From Emticicia agri (lineage in GTDB: Bacteria; Bacteroidota; Bacteroidia; Cytophagales; Spirosomataceae): DNA of 64,000 bases. Each line of letters starts with the position of its first letter. Within the stretch, counting starts at the first letter, position 1. Both the position numbers and the translations under genes were made by a program. Where the stretch lies: assembly GCA_945860265.1 (NCBI GenBank), contig CAMAQF010000004.1, positions 1 to 64,000 on the forward strand. The letters run 5' to 3'. Of this stretch, positions 46,107-55,082 are shown one piece after another. The notes beneath the pieces are model-generated. The model was not told where the DNA came from, made no database searches, and saw nothing but the letters and a program-made list of their open reading frames with translations.

Positions 46107-47234
46107 CATTCTATCGAAGACATCATTCATATCTAAACTTCTATTTTTTCTACTTTTTTGTTCTTGACGATATTTGTCAATTAGGTATTTCACCTGCACA
46201 TTATCTTTATAAAACGGAGCTTGTTTCTCTTCATTTTTGATAGTTTTCTTCAAATTTGCAATTTCTTTCCTAAACTTATTTTCTAAACTTTGGTATTTAT
46301 CTGACCCATAACGGTCATAAATAGAAGGTCCAAAATAATATCTTTGACCAAAAGAAATTACTTCCGCAAATTCTTGTTCCAACTCTGCAACTTGTTGTAT
46401 CAATAGTTTTACATAATATTTGAGACTTTCATCGTTGCTATGCTCAAAGTCAGTTCCCAAGAGTTCGAGTCTTAGTCGAAGCAATTCAAAAAGGTCATCT
46501 TTTTCGTTTGCCTCCGTTATACGGTGCATCAAAAGTGTTTTTCGTTCTTTTTCTAGTTCATCTTTTTCACGGTCAGGGTGAAATGCTTTCACCAATTCCA
46601 TATAAATTTGTCGACTCGTTTTGTTTAAATTCTTTGCTTCTTGTCGTTGTTTTTCTTCTTTCTCTATTTGTTTGGCTGTTTTCTTTTTACTAGCTTTTCT
46701 TGCTTCATATTTAGCTTCATCGGCTGCCACTTGTTGGTCGAGGTATTCTTGTAATTTTTCTGGGTCGCTCAAATCTGCATCATCATCGAATTTCATTTCA
46801 AAAATTGAAGAAAGTGAATCTTTTAATGTTTCAGAGGCTTTTTTATTAGCTTCCTCATAGGCTTCTTCAAAACTTATACCATCATTATGTCGTGTAAAAA
46901 TTTCTTCTAGTTCAGGTGAATCTGTTCTGTTTATTAGCTCGCTGATCCACTCAATTATCATTTCAGAAAGTGTATCATTGTCACGCTTTTTGAATATATT
47001 TTGTTGAAAAAGAGCATCTAAGTAAAATATTTTTTTAACCTGTACCTCGATTAGTTTTTTCTCCAACGGAAAAATTTCAGAAGTAATCTTTACTTGAATT
47101 TGGTCCATTTCAGCTTTCACAAATACAATTTCCCTTTTCAATCGATCTATTTTCTGAATATTGGTATTAAATTGTTTTTGTAGTTTTGTTAAAATTGCCG
47201 AATTTTCTGTTTTAATTTGAATAAGTTCTTGCAT
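46104..47234 (-). CDS. Coiled-coil protein with J-like domain
   Basis: 376 residues, no signal peptide. The N-terminal about 80 residues and the C-terminal about 100 are heptad-like and charged (coiled coil). In the middle, QIYMELVKAFHPDREKDELE (about 212-231) has the HPD signature of DnaJ J-domains followed by a helix III-like stretch. It is not a canonical DnaJ: no Gly/Phe, zinc-finger or C-terminal substrate domains. Presumed DnaK co-chaperone or a scaffold; partner unknown. Monocistronic. Confidence 0.7.
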   Translation of the reverse strand: MQELIQIKTENSAILTKLQKQFNTNIQKIDRLKREIVFVKAEMDQIQVKITSEIFPLEKKLIEVQVKKIFYLDALFQQNIFKKRDNDTLSEMIIEWISELINRTDSPELEEIFTRHNDGISFEEAYEEANKKASETLKDSLSSIFEMKFDDDADLSDPEKLQEYLDQQVAADEAKYEARKASKKKTAKQIEKEEKQRQEAKNLNKTSRQIYMELVKAFHPDREKDELEKERKTLLMHRITEANEKDDLFELLRLRLELLGTDFEHSNDESLKYYVKLLIQQVAELEQEFAEVISFGQRYYFGPSIYDRYGSDKYQSLENKFRKEIANLKKTIKNEEKQAPFYKDNVQVKYLIDKYRQEQKSRKNRSLDMNDVFDRM

Positions 47235-47721
47235 AGATATAAAATTTGATGATTTTGAGATAAGTTGCTGTTTATGATTAGTTTATATCAGTAGAAAACT
47301 TAGAGTTCAAACCTCTTTCGAGCTAGCATTTCAGTAGAAAATGAATTGTTTGCTACTAATATGCTACCCCGAATGGGGTCAAACAAAATCACGATAATAT
47401 AAACTATTTTCAGCCATATACTTACAAAAAGAACAAGTTATTAGTGCTTGAAAATAATTAGTTTGTTGAGTTATTTGTATTTAAAGTGCTTGTATTCAGC
47501 ATTTTACGAAAACTACAACGACCTGCTTAAATAAATGTAGATTCATTTTATGGATGCAAGATATTAGAATATAAGTGTTTTATCAAATAAATTTATTAAC
47601 AAAAAAACTATTCTTGACATTTTGTCAATAGAAAGAAATCTTAATAGCGGATATAGATTTCAAAAATATTTCAGTTTAAAATTCGTTGTATTTGTACCAA
47701 TCAGAATTAATTTATTTATAT
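47235..47721. other. Long intergenic region with one GC-rich hairpin
   Basis: 487 bp with no supported gene. ACCCC-GAAT-GGGGT at 47366-47379 stands out in AT-rich DNA and resembles the hairpin at 22751. No well-formed promoter could be assigned to the lipoprotein gene that follows. Confidence 0.4.
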
Positions 47722-48309
47722 ATGGTAGCAATAAAAAATATTTTAAGTTTAGTATTAGTTTCTTTAATTTTTCTGAATTGCTCTAAAATTGAAGATTTTA
47801 AAAGCAAAGATGCTGTAAATAAAGGTGAAAGCTATCGAATTAAAACAAAATTGACCTTAGCTCAATCACAAAATTATATGATTGAGTCCCCTAGAACAAT
47901 CGTTAATGCTGGACGTATATTTATTGAGGGCGATTATCTTTTTATTGGTGAATTTGGCTTAGGTATACATGTTTTAGATAATACCTTGCCCACCATTCCT
48001 CTACCATTGGCATTTTTGAGTATTCCTGCCAGCACCGATTACTTCGTTAAGAATGATGTTTTGATAGTTGATAATGGGAATGACCTCGTTTCAATGGCAA
48101 TAGATTCTTTGGATAAATTGATAAAGAAAGAAAAAACAATTGTCGAACTTAATCGTAGCCTATTAGTAAATAAGCGAACCTCAAAAGTTTTTGTTTATCC
48201 AAACTATCCTATTCAGCAAAATGTATATTTTGAATGCCCTGATAAAGAGCATTTTGTGGTCGCTTGGGAAAAAGGAGATTTTTTAAATGTCTCCAATTGT
48301 TATCGTTAA
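47722..48309 (+). CDS. LVIVD-repeat-like lipoprotein
   Basis: The ORF opens at 47686, but the ATG at 47722 gives a proper lipoprotein signal (MVAIKNILSLVLVSLIFLNC, 195 residues), so I prefer it. After the lipobox, GRIFIEGDYLFIGEFGLGIHVLDN and VLIVDNGNDLVSMAIDS resemble LVIVD-type propeller repeats common in Bacteroidota surface lipoproteins. It ends NVYFECPDKEHFVVAWEKG...NCYR, matching the end of the N-terminal half of longer relatives, so this may be a short form. First of four exported genes in a row; function unknown. Confidence 0.72.
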   Translation: MVAIKNILSLVLVSLIFLNCSKIEDFKSKDAVNKGESYRIKTKLTLAQSQNYMIESPRTIVNAGRIFIEGDYLFIGEFGLGIHVLDNTLPTIPLPLAFLSIPASTDYFVKNDVLIVDNGNDLVSMAIDSLDKLIKKEKTIVELNRSLLVNKRTSKVFVYPNYPIQQNVYFECPDKEHFVVAWEKGDFLNVSNCYR

Positions 48310-48342
48310 AGAAATAAATATCAACAATACTCTACAAATTTA

Positions 48343-49095
48343 ATGTCAAAAATCCCTTATTTTTTTGTAATTCTGCTGTTTTTTGTGTCGTGCAAAGGCT
48401 ATCTCGCTCCTGAGCCTATCCGTATAGTCGGTAGTCAAAAAGAATTTCAGCATTTTCATCCTACAAGTAATCCTTTACAGTATTTTGTGTTGGCAAATCG
48501 CACAATTAATTTTTTAAATGTTAATACTCCCTTAACTTTAAATCTCAGTTCGGTTTTACCGCTCGAAATAGATTTTGAGAAAGTGGCTGGCAATACAGAT
48601 ACTTTGTTTGTGCAGACTGCTTCTGAATTGAAAATGATGCACCTCGACGCAAGTGCATGGCGAGAATTAGGGGTAATCAGGGACTTAAAACCTTGTGATA
48701 ATTTTTTAACAATGAATAAATTCATAGTTATCGCAAAAGGAAATGATGTTTGTAGAACCAGCAATGAAGTGCCAACAATTACCGTTTATAAATCAGAAAG
48801 CCTTGCAGTTCCAGTTTATAGTATTGTTGCGAACAGGTCTTTAGTTACAAAAAGTTATACTTTACAGCGTTATGGAAAAACAATATTTGTAGCTGACCCA
48901 ATTGATGGTTTAGCTATTTATGATATTTCGGCAACTGGCAAACTAACAATAATCTCAAACTATCCGCAGATAAAAACAGACCGTATTGACATTTTTGAAT
49001 CAAAAAAGATTGCTATTTTTAAAACCTTAAAAGGGATTACTCAGTATTCATTAGCCGATTTGAAAAACTTGAAAGAACTTAGTAGCGTAAAATGA
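48343..49095 (+). CDS. Lipoprotein with propeller-like repeats, function unknown
   Basis: 250 residues. Signal MSKIPYFFVILLFFVSC with lipobox Cys at residue 17. Repeating beta-rich units (LPLEIDFEKVAGNTDTLFV, LQRYGKTIFVADPIDGLAIYDIS) suggest a small propeller like that of the previous gene. Stop overlaps the next ATG as ATGA, so it is coupled to the barrel-like gene. I do not recognise a named family. Confidence 0.68.
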   Translation: MSKIPYFFVILLFFVSCKGYLAPEPIRIVGSQKEFQHFHPTSNPLQYFVLANRTINFLNVNTPLTLNLSSVLPLEIDFEKVAGNTDTLFVQTASELKMMHLDASAWRELGVIRDLKPCDNFLTMNKFIVIAKGNDVCRTSNEVPTITVYKSESLAVPVYSIVANRSLVTKSYTLQRYGKTIFVADPIDGLAIYDISATGKLTIISNYPQIKTDRIDIFESKKIAIFKTLKGITQYSLADLKNLKELSSVK

Positions 49096-49802
49096 AAAAC
49101 AGAGCTATGAATAAATATTTTGTATATGGTTTTGTGACATTTTTTTGTTTACAAACTGCAGTTGCACAAAAACGTGAACCGATTTCTTTTACGCATCAAC
49201 CTATTTTGTTATTGAAATTTACGCCTTTGCCATTACTTGCAACTGAAAATGCGTTTCAGATTGGTGCAGAGTTAGCTCCCCCAATTGGTAAAATAAGTTT
49301 TAATTTTGACTATGGAATAGGTAAAGGAAAACTGAATGTTGATAAATATATTCGAAAAAATATGCCAGATATGAAAACCCAATATTTTAGGGGTGAAATT
49401 CGAGGGTATTTTTCAGATTGGTATCCTTTTTATGCACTTGATAGAAAACCTTTTGGCCGTTATTGGGCTTTAGAATATGCTCAAAAGAAAATAAACCGTC
49501 AAGAAGTCAATGCATTGGCGATTGGAGCGGCAAGTTTGCCTAATTATGCAGTATTTGAAAAGACAAATGTCTTACAAACAGAACAAATACTCAATATTAA
49601 ATGGGGAAAAAATTTACGGATCAATAGACATTTCTTTATTGATGTTTATATAGGTGCTGGTGTAAGAAAATACAAAGTGTCAAGTGAAAATGATTTGATT
49701 TTACACAGTGGTTTTTTATCGAAATGGAAGTTTTGGGAAGTAGGAAGTAAAGGGATATTACCAAACGCAACAGCTGGATTTCGACTTTGTTTAGTTATTT
49801 AA
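49092..49802 (+). CDS. Probable outer-membrane beta-barrel protein
   Basis: 236 residues with Sec signal ending TAVAQ (from MNKYFVYGF, the second in-frame Met; the overlapping first ATG is also possible). Alternating amphipathic strands (IGKISFNFDYGIGKG, QYFRGEIRGYFSDW, HFFIDVYIGAGVRKYKV, GILPNATAGFRLCLVI) and a short C-terminal strand suggest a small barrel of the DUF3575-like or outer-membrane type. Coupled to the upstream lipoprotein by ATGA. Function unknown. Confidence 0.65.
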   Translation: MKNRAMNKYFVYGFVTFFCLQTAVAQKREPISFTHQPILLLKFTPLPLLATENAFQIGAELAPPIGKISFNFDYGIGKGKLNVDKYIRKNMPDMKTQYFRGEIRGYFSDWYPFYALDRKPFGRYWALEYAQKKINRQEVNALAIGAASLPNYAVFEKTNVLQTEQILNIKWGKNLRINRHFFIDVYIGAGVRKYKVSSENDLILHSGFLSKWKFWEVGSKGILPNATAGFRLCLVI

Positions 49803-49814
49803 TTTATACTTTCA

Positions 49815-50135
49815 ATGAAAATATTGCTTATCTCGAACAGCCTTAAAAACTACTTTACTGTGCTTATTTGCACGTTAGTCTTAGCTTCTTGTTGGGCTCC
49901 ACGTTGCCCAATTCAAAGTTGTAAGTCGAAATATGAGCATAAGCATACGTCAATGGTTTCGGGTTATTTTTCTTCTCGGAAACTAAGTGTGCCTACATTC
50001 CATTTTATCTGGGATAAGAAAAAAGACAATTTAGGAACATTGAAATTAGAAATTCAACCTAAAAATGGAAAACAAGGTATGAGAAAAAAGAGTAAAAAAA
50101 TTAAATTGTTTCCTTGGGAAAAAGGATATAACTAA
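49815..50135 (+). CDS. Small Cys-rich lipoprotein
   Basis: 106 residues. The signal ends LVLASC, followed by WAPRCPIQSCKSKYEHKH, a Cys/His-rich patch, then a basic C-terminus with KKSKKIKLFPWEKG. Twelve bp after the barrel gene, so probably the last gene of the envelope operon. The Cys/His cluster could bind metal. No family recognised. Confidence 0.6.
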   Translation: MKILLISNSLKNYFTVLICTLVLASCWAPRCPIQSCKSKYEHKHTSMVSGYFSSRKLSVPTFHFIWDKKKDNLGTLKLEIQPKNGKQGMRKKSKKIKLFPWEKGYN

Positions 50136-50405
50136 TTATGTTTATTTAACTTTCCTATTAAATAACTAAAAACCTATTGTCTTTAGTCTGTTAGGTCAAA
50201 CCAACGAGTTTAAAAAAAGCCTGCATTGGTCTGCTTTCAGAATGCCGTAGTTATTCTACAAGTAGGTTTCTTAGTGGTATATCTGCTGTATTCTTGTTAT
50301 ACCATTTATATTGGATGCTTCCACAATAAAAATCCTGCGGCTAAATGTTTATGGTTTAATTAATTATTCCCTTTTTGTCATTTTAATTGAAAACGTGTGT
50401 GTTAT
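50136..50405. other. Intergenic DNA without recognised features
   Basis: 270 bp between the small lipoprotein and the GNAT gene. No ORF, hairpin or promoter that I would defend. Confidence 0.4.
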
Positions 50406-50858
50406 CTAAAAATCCAAATGACAATTTAACCAACCTTCATCAAAGCGGGTTGGGAAGTTTTTACGGTAAAAATTAATAGCAGGTTCATTCCAATCAAGTA
50501 CTTGCCACATCATGCCAGTGCATTCGGTATTTTTAGCTTCTTCAATCACTTTATCGAATAGAAGTTTTCCTAAGCCATTGCCACGCATAGACTCTGTGAC
50601 TACAATGTCTTCAAGGTATAAACGCTTACCTTTCCAAGTCGAATAACGATAATAATATATTGAAATTCCTTGAACAAAACCATCAACTTCGGCTACAAAG
50701 CAACCAAAGATTTTATTTTTACCAAATCCATCTTTGACCATCATCTCAACAGTATTTGTTACTTGATGAGGCTCTTTTTCATAAACTGCTAGTTCATAAA
50801 CAAGCTCATATACTCGCTTAACGTCGGCTTTTTCTATTCGTCTTATCTTGATTTTCAT
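50406..50858 (-). CDS. GNAT family N-acetyltransferase
   Basis: A 150-residue single-domain acetyltransferase. Acetyl-CoA motif VTESMRGNGLGKLLFDKVIEEA with the R-G-x-G-x-G/A loop is clear; DWNEPAINFYRKNFPTRFDEGW closes the fold. The pattern KIRRIEKADVKRVYELVYELA and YYYRYSTWKGKRLYLEDIVV resembles diamine (spermidine/spermine type) acetyltransferases. Substrate inferred only by resemblance. Lies 36 bp downstream of the pseudouridine synthase gene on the same strand. Confidence 0.88.
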   Translation of the reverse strand: MKIKIRRIEKADVKRVYELVYELAVYEKEPHQVTNTVEMMVKDGFGKNKIFGCFVAEVDGFVQGISIYYYRYSTWKGKRLYLEDIVVTESMRGNGLGKLLFDKVIEEAKNTECTGMMWQVLDWNEPAINFYRKNFPTRFDEGWLNCHLDF

Positions 50859-50894
50859 AGAATTTTGTGTTTTATATTTAATCCAGAAGATTTT

Positions 50895-51935
50895 TCATTC
50901 ATTATTCACGTATCCTTCCCATTTTTCGAGAACGGTTTTAAAATCATCGGGTAATTCGGTGTCGAACTGCATCCATTCTTTTGTTCGTGGATGCACAAAG
51001 CCCAAAGTTTTTGCATGGAGTGCCTGTCTAGGTAATACTTCAAAGCAATTTTCAACAAATTTCTTATAGCTAGAAAACTGTTGACCTCTTAAAATTTTAT
51101 CTCCACCATAATCTGAATCGCTAAAAAGGGTATGCCCTAAAAATTTCATGTGAACCCTGATTTGATGGGTTCGACCAGTTTCTAAATTACATTGAAGGAG
51201 TGAAACGTAGCGAAAATCTTTCAGAATTTTATAATGAGTTATAGATTCTTTGCCGTATGAAGCATCCAAAAATACTTCACTCAGTTTTCTATTTTTTGGG
51301 CTACGTCCGATAAAATTATGGATAGTCCCTGTGGCTTCTTTCGGAACTCCCCAAACAAGTGCATAATAGGTGCGTTCGATTGAATGTTCGAAGAACTGTT
51401 TGGCCATAAAAGTCATCGCAAAATCATTTTTGGCAATGACCAAAAGTCCTGAAGTATCTTTATCAATGCGATGAACCAAACCTGGGCGAATCTCACCGTT
51501 ACGGTGAGTTGGCAAGTTTTTAAGATAATAAATTAAACCATTAACGAGAGTACCAGACCAATTGCCAACCGCAGGATGAACAACCATTCCTGCTGGCTTA
51601 TTGACAACCATTAAATCGTCGTCTTCATAAACAATATTAAGCGGAATATCTTCTTCTAGCAACTCGAAAACTCTTGGAGGGCTGGGCAACGAAAATGTGA
51701 CAACATCCAAAGGTTTTACTTTATAGCTGGCTTTGACTGTAATACCATTTACTTTTATTGCTTCTGCATCAATTGAGTTTTGGATTTTATTGCGAGAAAT
51801 GTTTTTCGTGAAATGGGGCAAATATTTATCCAAACGCATCGAGACTTGGCCTTTATCAACCACAATTCGTTGATGTTCAAATAGTTCGTCTTCTTCTTCG
51901 CTGTCAAAAATATCTTTTTCTTCGTTCATTTTCAT
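50895..51935 (-). CDS. RluD-type 23S rRNA pseudouridine synthase
   Basis: 346 residues. Acidic N-terminal tail, S4 RNA-binding domain (SMRLDKYLPHFTKNISRNKIQ, about 30-90), then the RluA/RluD catalytic domain with RPGLVHRIDKDTSGLLVIAK carrying the catalytic Asp, and LQCNLETGRTHQIRVHMKFLGH. Converts uridines in the 23S rRNA helix 69 region in known relatives. Divergent from the PLP-enzyme gene with only 26 bp between the two ATGs. Confidence 0.93.
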   Translation of the reverse strand: MKMNEEKDIFDSEEEDELFEHQRIVVDKGQVSMRLDKYLPHFTKNISRNKIQNSIDAEAIKVNGITVKASYKVKPLDVVTFSLPSPPRVFELLEEDIPLNIVYEDDDLMVVNKPAGMVVHPAVGNWSGTLVNGLIYYLKNLPTHRNGEIRPGLVHRIDKDTSGLLVIAKNDFAMTFMAKQFFEHSIERTYYALVWGVPKEATGTIHNFIGRSPKNRKLSEVFLDASYGKESITHYKILKDFRYVSLLQCNLETGRTHQIRVHMKFLGHTLFSDSDYGGDKILRGQQFSSYKKFVENCFEVLPRQALHAKTLGFVHPRTKEWMQFDTELPDDFKTVLEKWEGYVNNE

Positions 51936-51961
51936 TAAATTTACGGCAAATTTAAGATAAA

Positions 51962-52942
51962 ATGAACGACTTTCCTGTTAATGATGCTTTTTCTGAACGA
52001 ATAAATCAAGTTTTATCATTGCCTTCGCCTTTACAAAAATTGGAAGATGCGTTGTTTACAGCAAATGGTTTAAAAGTTTTTGTGAAACGAGATGATTTAA
52101 TTCACCCAGAAATTTCGGGCAATAAATGGCGAAAATTAAAATATAATTTAAATGATGCTCAGAATCAAGGTGCCAAACAAATCATTACTTTTGGTGGAGC
52201 GTACTCCAATCATATTTATGCGATGGCAGCAGCAGGAAAATATTTTGGTTTTAAAACAGTTGGAATTGTTCGTGGGGAGGAGCTGAATAAAAAATCGTCA
52301 GAAACACTGAGGTTTGCCTCTGAATGTGGAATGAGACTTCATTTTGTGACACGGACAGAGTATCGTGATATGCGTGAAAATCCTCAAAATCAATTGTCTA
52401 TTATTCACGAACTTACAGGTTTGGATATAAATAACTCAAAAGTAATTCCTGAGGGCGGCACGAATTACTTAGCTTTAGCTGGAGTAGGAGAGATGTTTGA
52501 AGAGATTATTTGCCAATTAGGTTCAGCTCCTGATTATATTTTTTGTCCCGTCGGTACGGCTGGAACGATTTCGGGAATTTTAGCTAATTCTGATAAAAAA
52601 ACGAAAGTTATTGGCATTTGTGTCTTGAAAAACGGACAATATTTGCTAAATGAAATAGATACTTTATTGAAAAGTACCTCGGTATCGAACGTTGGTAGTA
52701 ATCTGAATCCTTCCAACGTTAATTTTGAAGTTTTATGGAATGAACATCATGGCGGATATGCAAAAAAAACAGCCGAATTGATTGAATTTATATCAAAATT
52801 TAATGCTGAACGTGATTTTGTTATTGAACCAATTTATTCTGGTAAAATGTTTTTTACCTTTTATAAATATTTTTCCTCTTTAATAGAGCCTAATTCGAAA
52901 GTGGTCTTAATTCATACAGGAGGACTCAGGAATTTATTTTGA
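51962..52942 (+). CDS. PLP-dependent D-cysteine desulfhydrase / ACC deaminase family
   Basis: A 326-residue fold-type II PLP enzyme. VKRDDLIHPEISGNKWRKLKYNL holds the PLP lysine (GNKWRK), FGGAYSNHIYAMAAAGKYFG binds the cofactor, and FCPVGTAGTISGIL is the phosphate cup. The family includes D-cysteine desulfhydrase and 1-aminocyclopropane-1-carboxylate deaminase; the sequence does not let me choose. Stand-alone gene. Confidence 0.87.
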   Translation: MNDFPVNDAFSERINQVLSLPSPLQKLEDALFTANGLKVFVKRDDLIHPEISGNKWRKLKYNLNDAQNQGAKQIITFGGAYSNHIYAMAAAGKYFGFKTVGIVRGEELNKKSSETLRFASECGMRLHFVTRTEYRDMRENPQNQLSIIHELTGLDINNSKVIPEGGTNYLALAGVGEMFEEIICQLGSAPDYIFCPVGTAGTISGILANSDKKTKVIGICVLKNGQYLLNEIDTLLKSTSVSNVGSNLNPSNVNFEVLWNEHHGGYAKKTAELIEFISKFNAERDFVIEPIYSGKMFFTFYKYFSSLIEPNSKVVLIHTGGLRNLF

Positions 52943-52967
52943 ACTGCCAGTCTTAAAAACACTTTTT

Positions 52968-54025
52968 TCATTTCCTGTTGTAATGATGGGGGAAATCTAA
53001 AATTTCCAAGTTATATGTTTTTATATCGCCATAACTTATAACTCCATTGGAAATAATATAAGCTCTATAATACAGGTCGGCTGTTGAATTTAAATTATAA
53101 ATATCAATTACATGTGTTTTTGGAAAAACAGTTATATTTTCAAGTATTTTAGCTTTTGAATGGTCCAAGGTTGGAGTTGTGAAACGTTGCGACCAACAAA
53201 TTCCATATTCAGTGATGTTATCTGAGTTTCCACCAAATTCAACCAATCCTTTAATTTTAACTGAGGTTGTGGTGGTAGTATTCGCTTCTAAAGTTTTTAT
53301 AGTAGGTTGAGTGATTGCTAAGGTTTTGAAAGTGAGCGTGTTTCCATAAGAATATACCCCATTAGACACAACAAATGCTCGAAAATAATAGCTTGTGTTT
53401 GGAATAAGATTTGTGGCATCTTCGCTATAAATTGAAGGATAAACGCCTAAAGTCCCTACTTTACTTAATTTAGAATCGCTCATAGTAGGAAGATTGTTAC
53501 TTGCAGACCAGCAAATACCATACTCACTAACATCAAAAGTTCCTTTGGTTTCTACTATTCCCCGAAGTTTGGCTGTTGTTGTAAATACCAAAAGCACAGC
53601 ATCTGTTTTTATTGAAGGTTGAAAATTAAATCCGCTGTTTTAAATATTGTTACTGGACCAAAGAAAGTATTAGAAGAAATGGTTGAATAAGCTCTTACAT
53701 AATAATTTGAGCTTGTTTTAAAGCCTTTAATTACCTCAGAAAATTTTAATGGTACTACATCTGCAGTCGAAATTGCACCAAGCGAAATTTTAGAGTCAGC
53801 CAGAGTAGGTGTCGCATTGTTTTCGGAGTACACAAATCCATAATCAGATATATATTGATTGCCAACATCAGTAATAGCACTCGAAAATCTTGCAGAGGAA
53901 ATTGTGGTTTCTGAAACGGTGGTTGTGTCTAAAATTGGTGGAATCGGGATAATTTCTTTTGTTTTTCAAGTAACAACTATTATCAGAAAAAGGAAAGTAA
54001 TTATAGCTTTTAAGTAAGTTTTCAT
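52968..54025 (-). pseudogene. FN3-like repeat lipoprotein gene with nonsense codon and frameshift
   Basis: Reading from ATG at 54025 gives a signal peptide (MKTYLKAIITFLFLIIVVT) whose next codon, at the expected lipobox Cys, is TGA (53966-53968). The frame then stays open (KTKEIIPIPPILDTTTVSE...) to 53609. Translation resumes in another frame from about 53630 (QPSIKTDAVLLVF...) to 52968. The frameshift lies in an ATTTTC run near 53635. Three repeats of about 95 residues share EYGICWS...TSYYFRAFVVSNG...SYGNTLTFKT, a fibronectin-III-like surface module. The protein should be an outer-membrane lipoprotein of unknown ligand. ORF-track pieces 52968-53597 and 53609-53833 are fragments of it. Confidence 0.78.
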
Positions 54026-54296
54026 ATTTATTGATAGATTTTATTTTGAGTTGTGAAGTTATAGTTTTGAAGGTATTACTTAATACTGCTTACTTTTATA
54101 TGCAGTCATCTTTATAATACCATACAAATATTAGTAGAAATTTATTTATTAATTATGAGTTTGAGCATATAATCAATAAAAATCCCAAAAAATGTGCTTA
54201 ACAAAATTCAGAAGTTTTTTAATGGATCAATTTTACAATGTTAATTTTAGAATGAAATGTTTTATATGAATAATTCCAAAGATATTTATTGAGAAA
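54026..54296. other. AT-rich intergenic region upstream of NagB-like gene
   Basis: No ORF supported in this stretch. Apart from the promoter listed next, I see nothing distinctive. Confidence 0.4.
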
Positions 54297-54327
54297 TTGT
54301 AAATATAAAATTTATATGATAGCTTTG
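54297..54327 (+). promoter_or_regulatory. Bacteroidota-type promoter of the NagB-like gene
   Basis: TTG at 54297-54299, 20-nt spacer, TAGCTTTG at 54320-54327 (fits TAnnTTTG). A start site about 7 nt later would leave a leader of about 20 nt before the ATG at 54356. Confidence 0.5.
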
Positions 54328-54355
54328 AATTGTTCAAATTCAATCTTTTTTATTA

Positions 54356-55072
54356 ATGCAACTACAAACCTTTCAAAACTCTGAGCAACTCGCCACTCAC
54401 ACTGCCAATTATATTATTGATTTAGTCAGAAATAAACCAAGTGCAACATTAATTCTGACTTCAGGAGATACACCTGTTTTGACATACAAAAAAATTGTTG
54501 AACTTGCTCAACCTTCTGATTTTGAGCAGGTTACCATAATTGGCCTTGATGAATGGGTCGGTATTCCAGCTACGAGCGTAGGTAGCTGCAGGTACATCGT
54601 TGAAGAAAACTTGTTAAAACCACTTGGAGTTAACCCGGCACATTATACTTTTTTTGACTCAATGACAAATGACCTCGAATCAGAGTGTAAGCGAGTAGAT
54701 GAATTGATTTATAGCAAAGGTGGGGCAGATTTAATTATTGTTGGAGTGGGAGTAAACGGGCATATTGGTTTGAATGAACCTGGTTATAGTTTTGATAATT
54801 ATTGTCACATTACGCAACTCGCAGATGTTACGATTACTATTGGACAGAAATATTTTAAAGAAAATACACCACTTATACAAGGTATTACAATCGGCTTAAA
54901 ACATCTTTTGGAAGCAAATGTTGCGATTTTGATTGCAACAGGTCAGCGTAAAGCAGAGGTTTTAAAACAAACTTTTGTGCAAGAACCAAGCATAGAACTG
55001 CCCTCTACGGTATTTAAATTACATTCAAACGCTTTTGTTTGGATTGATGAAGCGGCTGCTCAACTATTGTAA
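54356..55072 (+). CDS. NagB-like glucosamine-6-phosphate deaminase/isomerase family
   Basis: A 238-residue cytoplasmic enzyme of the NagB/RpiA/6-phosphogluconolactonase group. TLILTSGDTPVLTYKKI binds phosphate, TIIGLDEWVGIPATSVGSC holds the first catalytic Asp, and IIVGVGVNGHIGLNEPG carries the His/Glu pair. The length and NGHIGxNEP motif favour glucosamine-6-phosphate isomerase over lactonase. Would feed amino sugars into glycolysis. The downstream membrane-protein gene begins 10 bp later. Confidence 0.87.
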   Translation: MQLQTFQNSEQLATHTANYIIDLVRNKPSATLILTSGDTPVLTYKKIVELAQPSDFEQVTIIGLDEWVGIPATSVGSCRYIVEENLLKPLGVNPAHYTFFDSMTNDLESECKRVDELIYSKGGADLIIVGVGVNGHIGLNEPGYSFDNYCHITQLADVTITIGQKYFKENTPLIQGITIGLKHLLEANVAILIATGQRKAEVLKQTFVQEPSIELPSTVFKLHSNAFVWIDEAAAQLL

Positions 55073-55082
55073 TGCTAATTTA

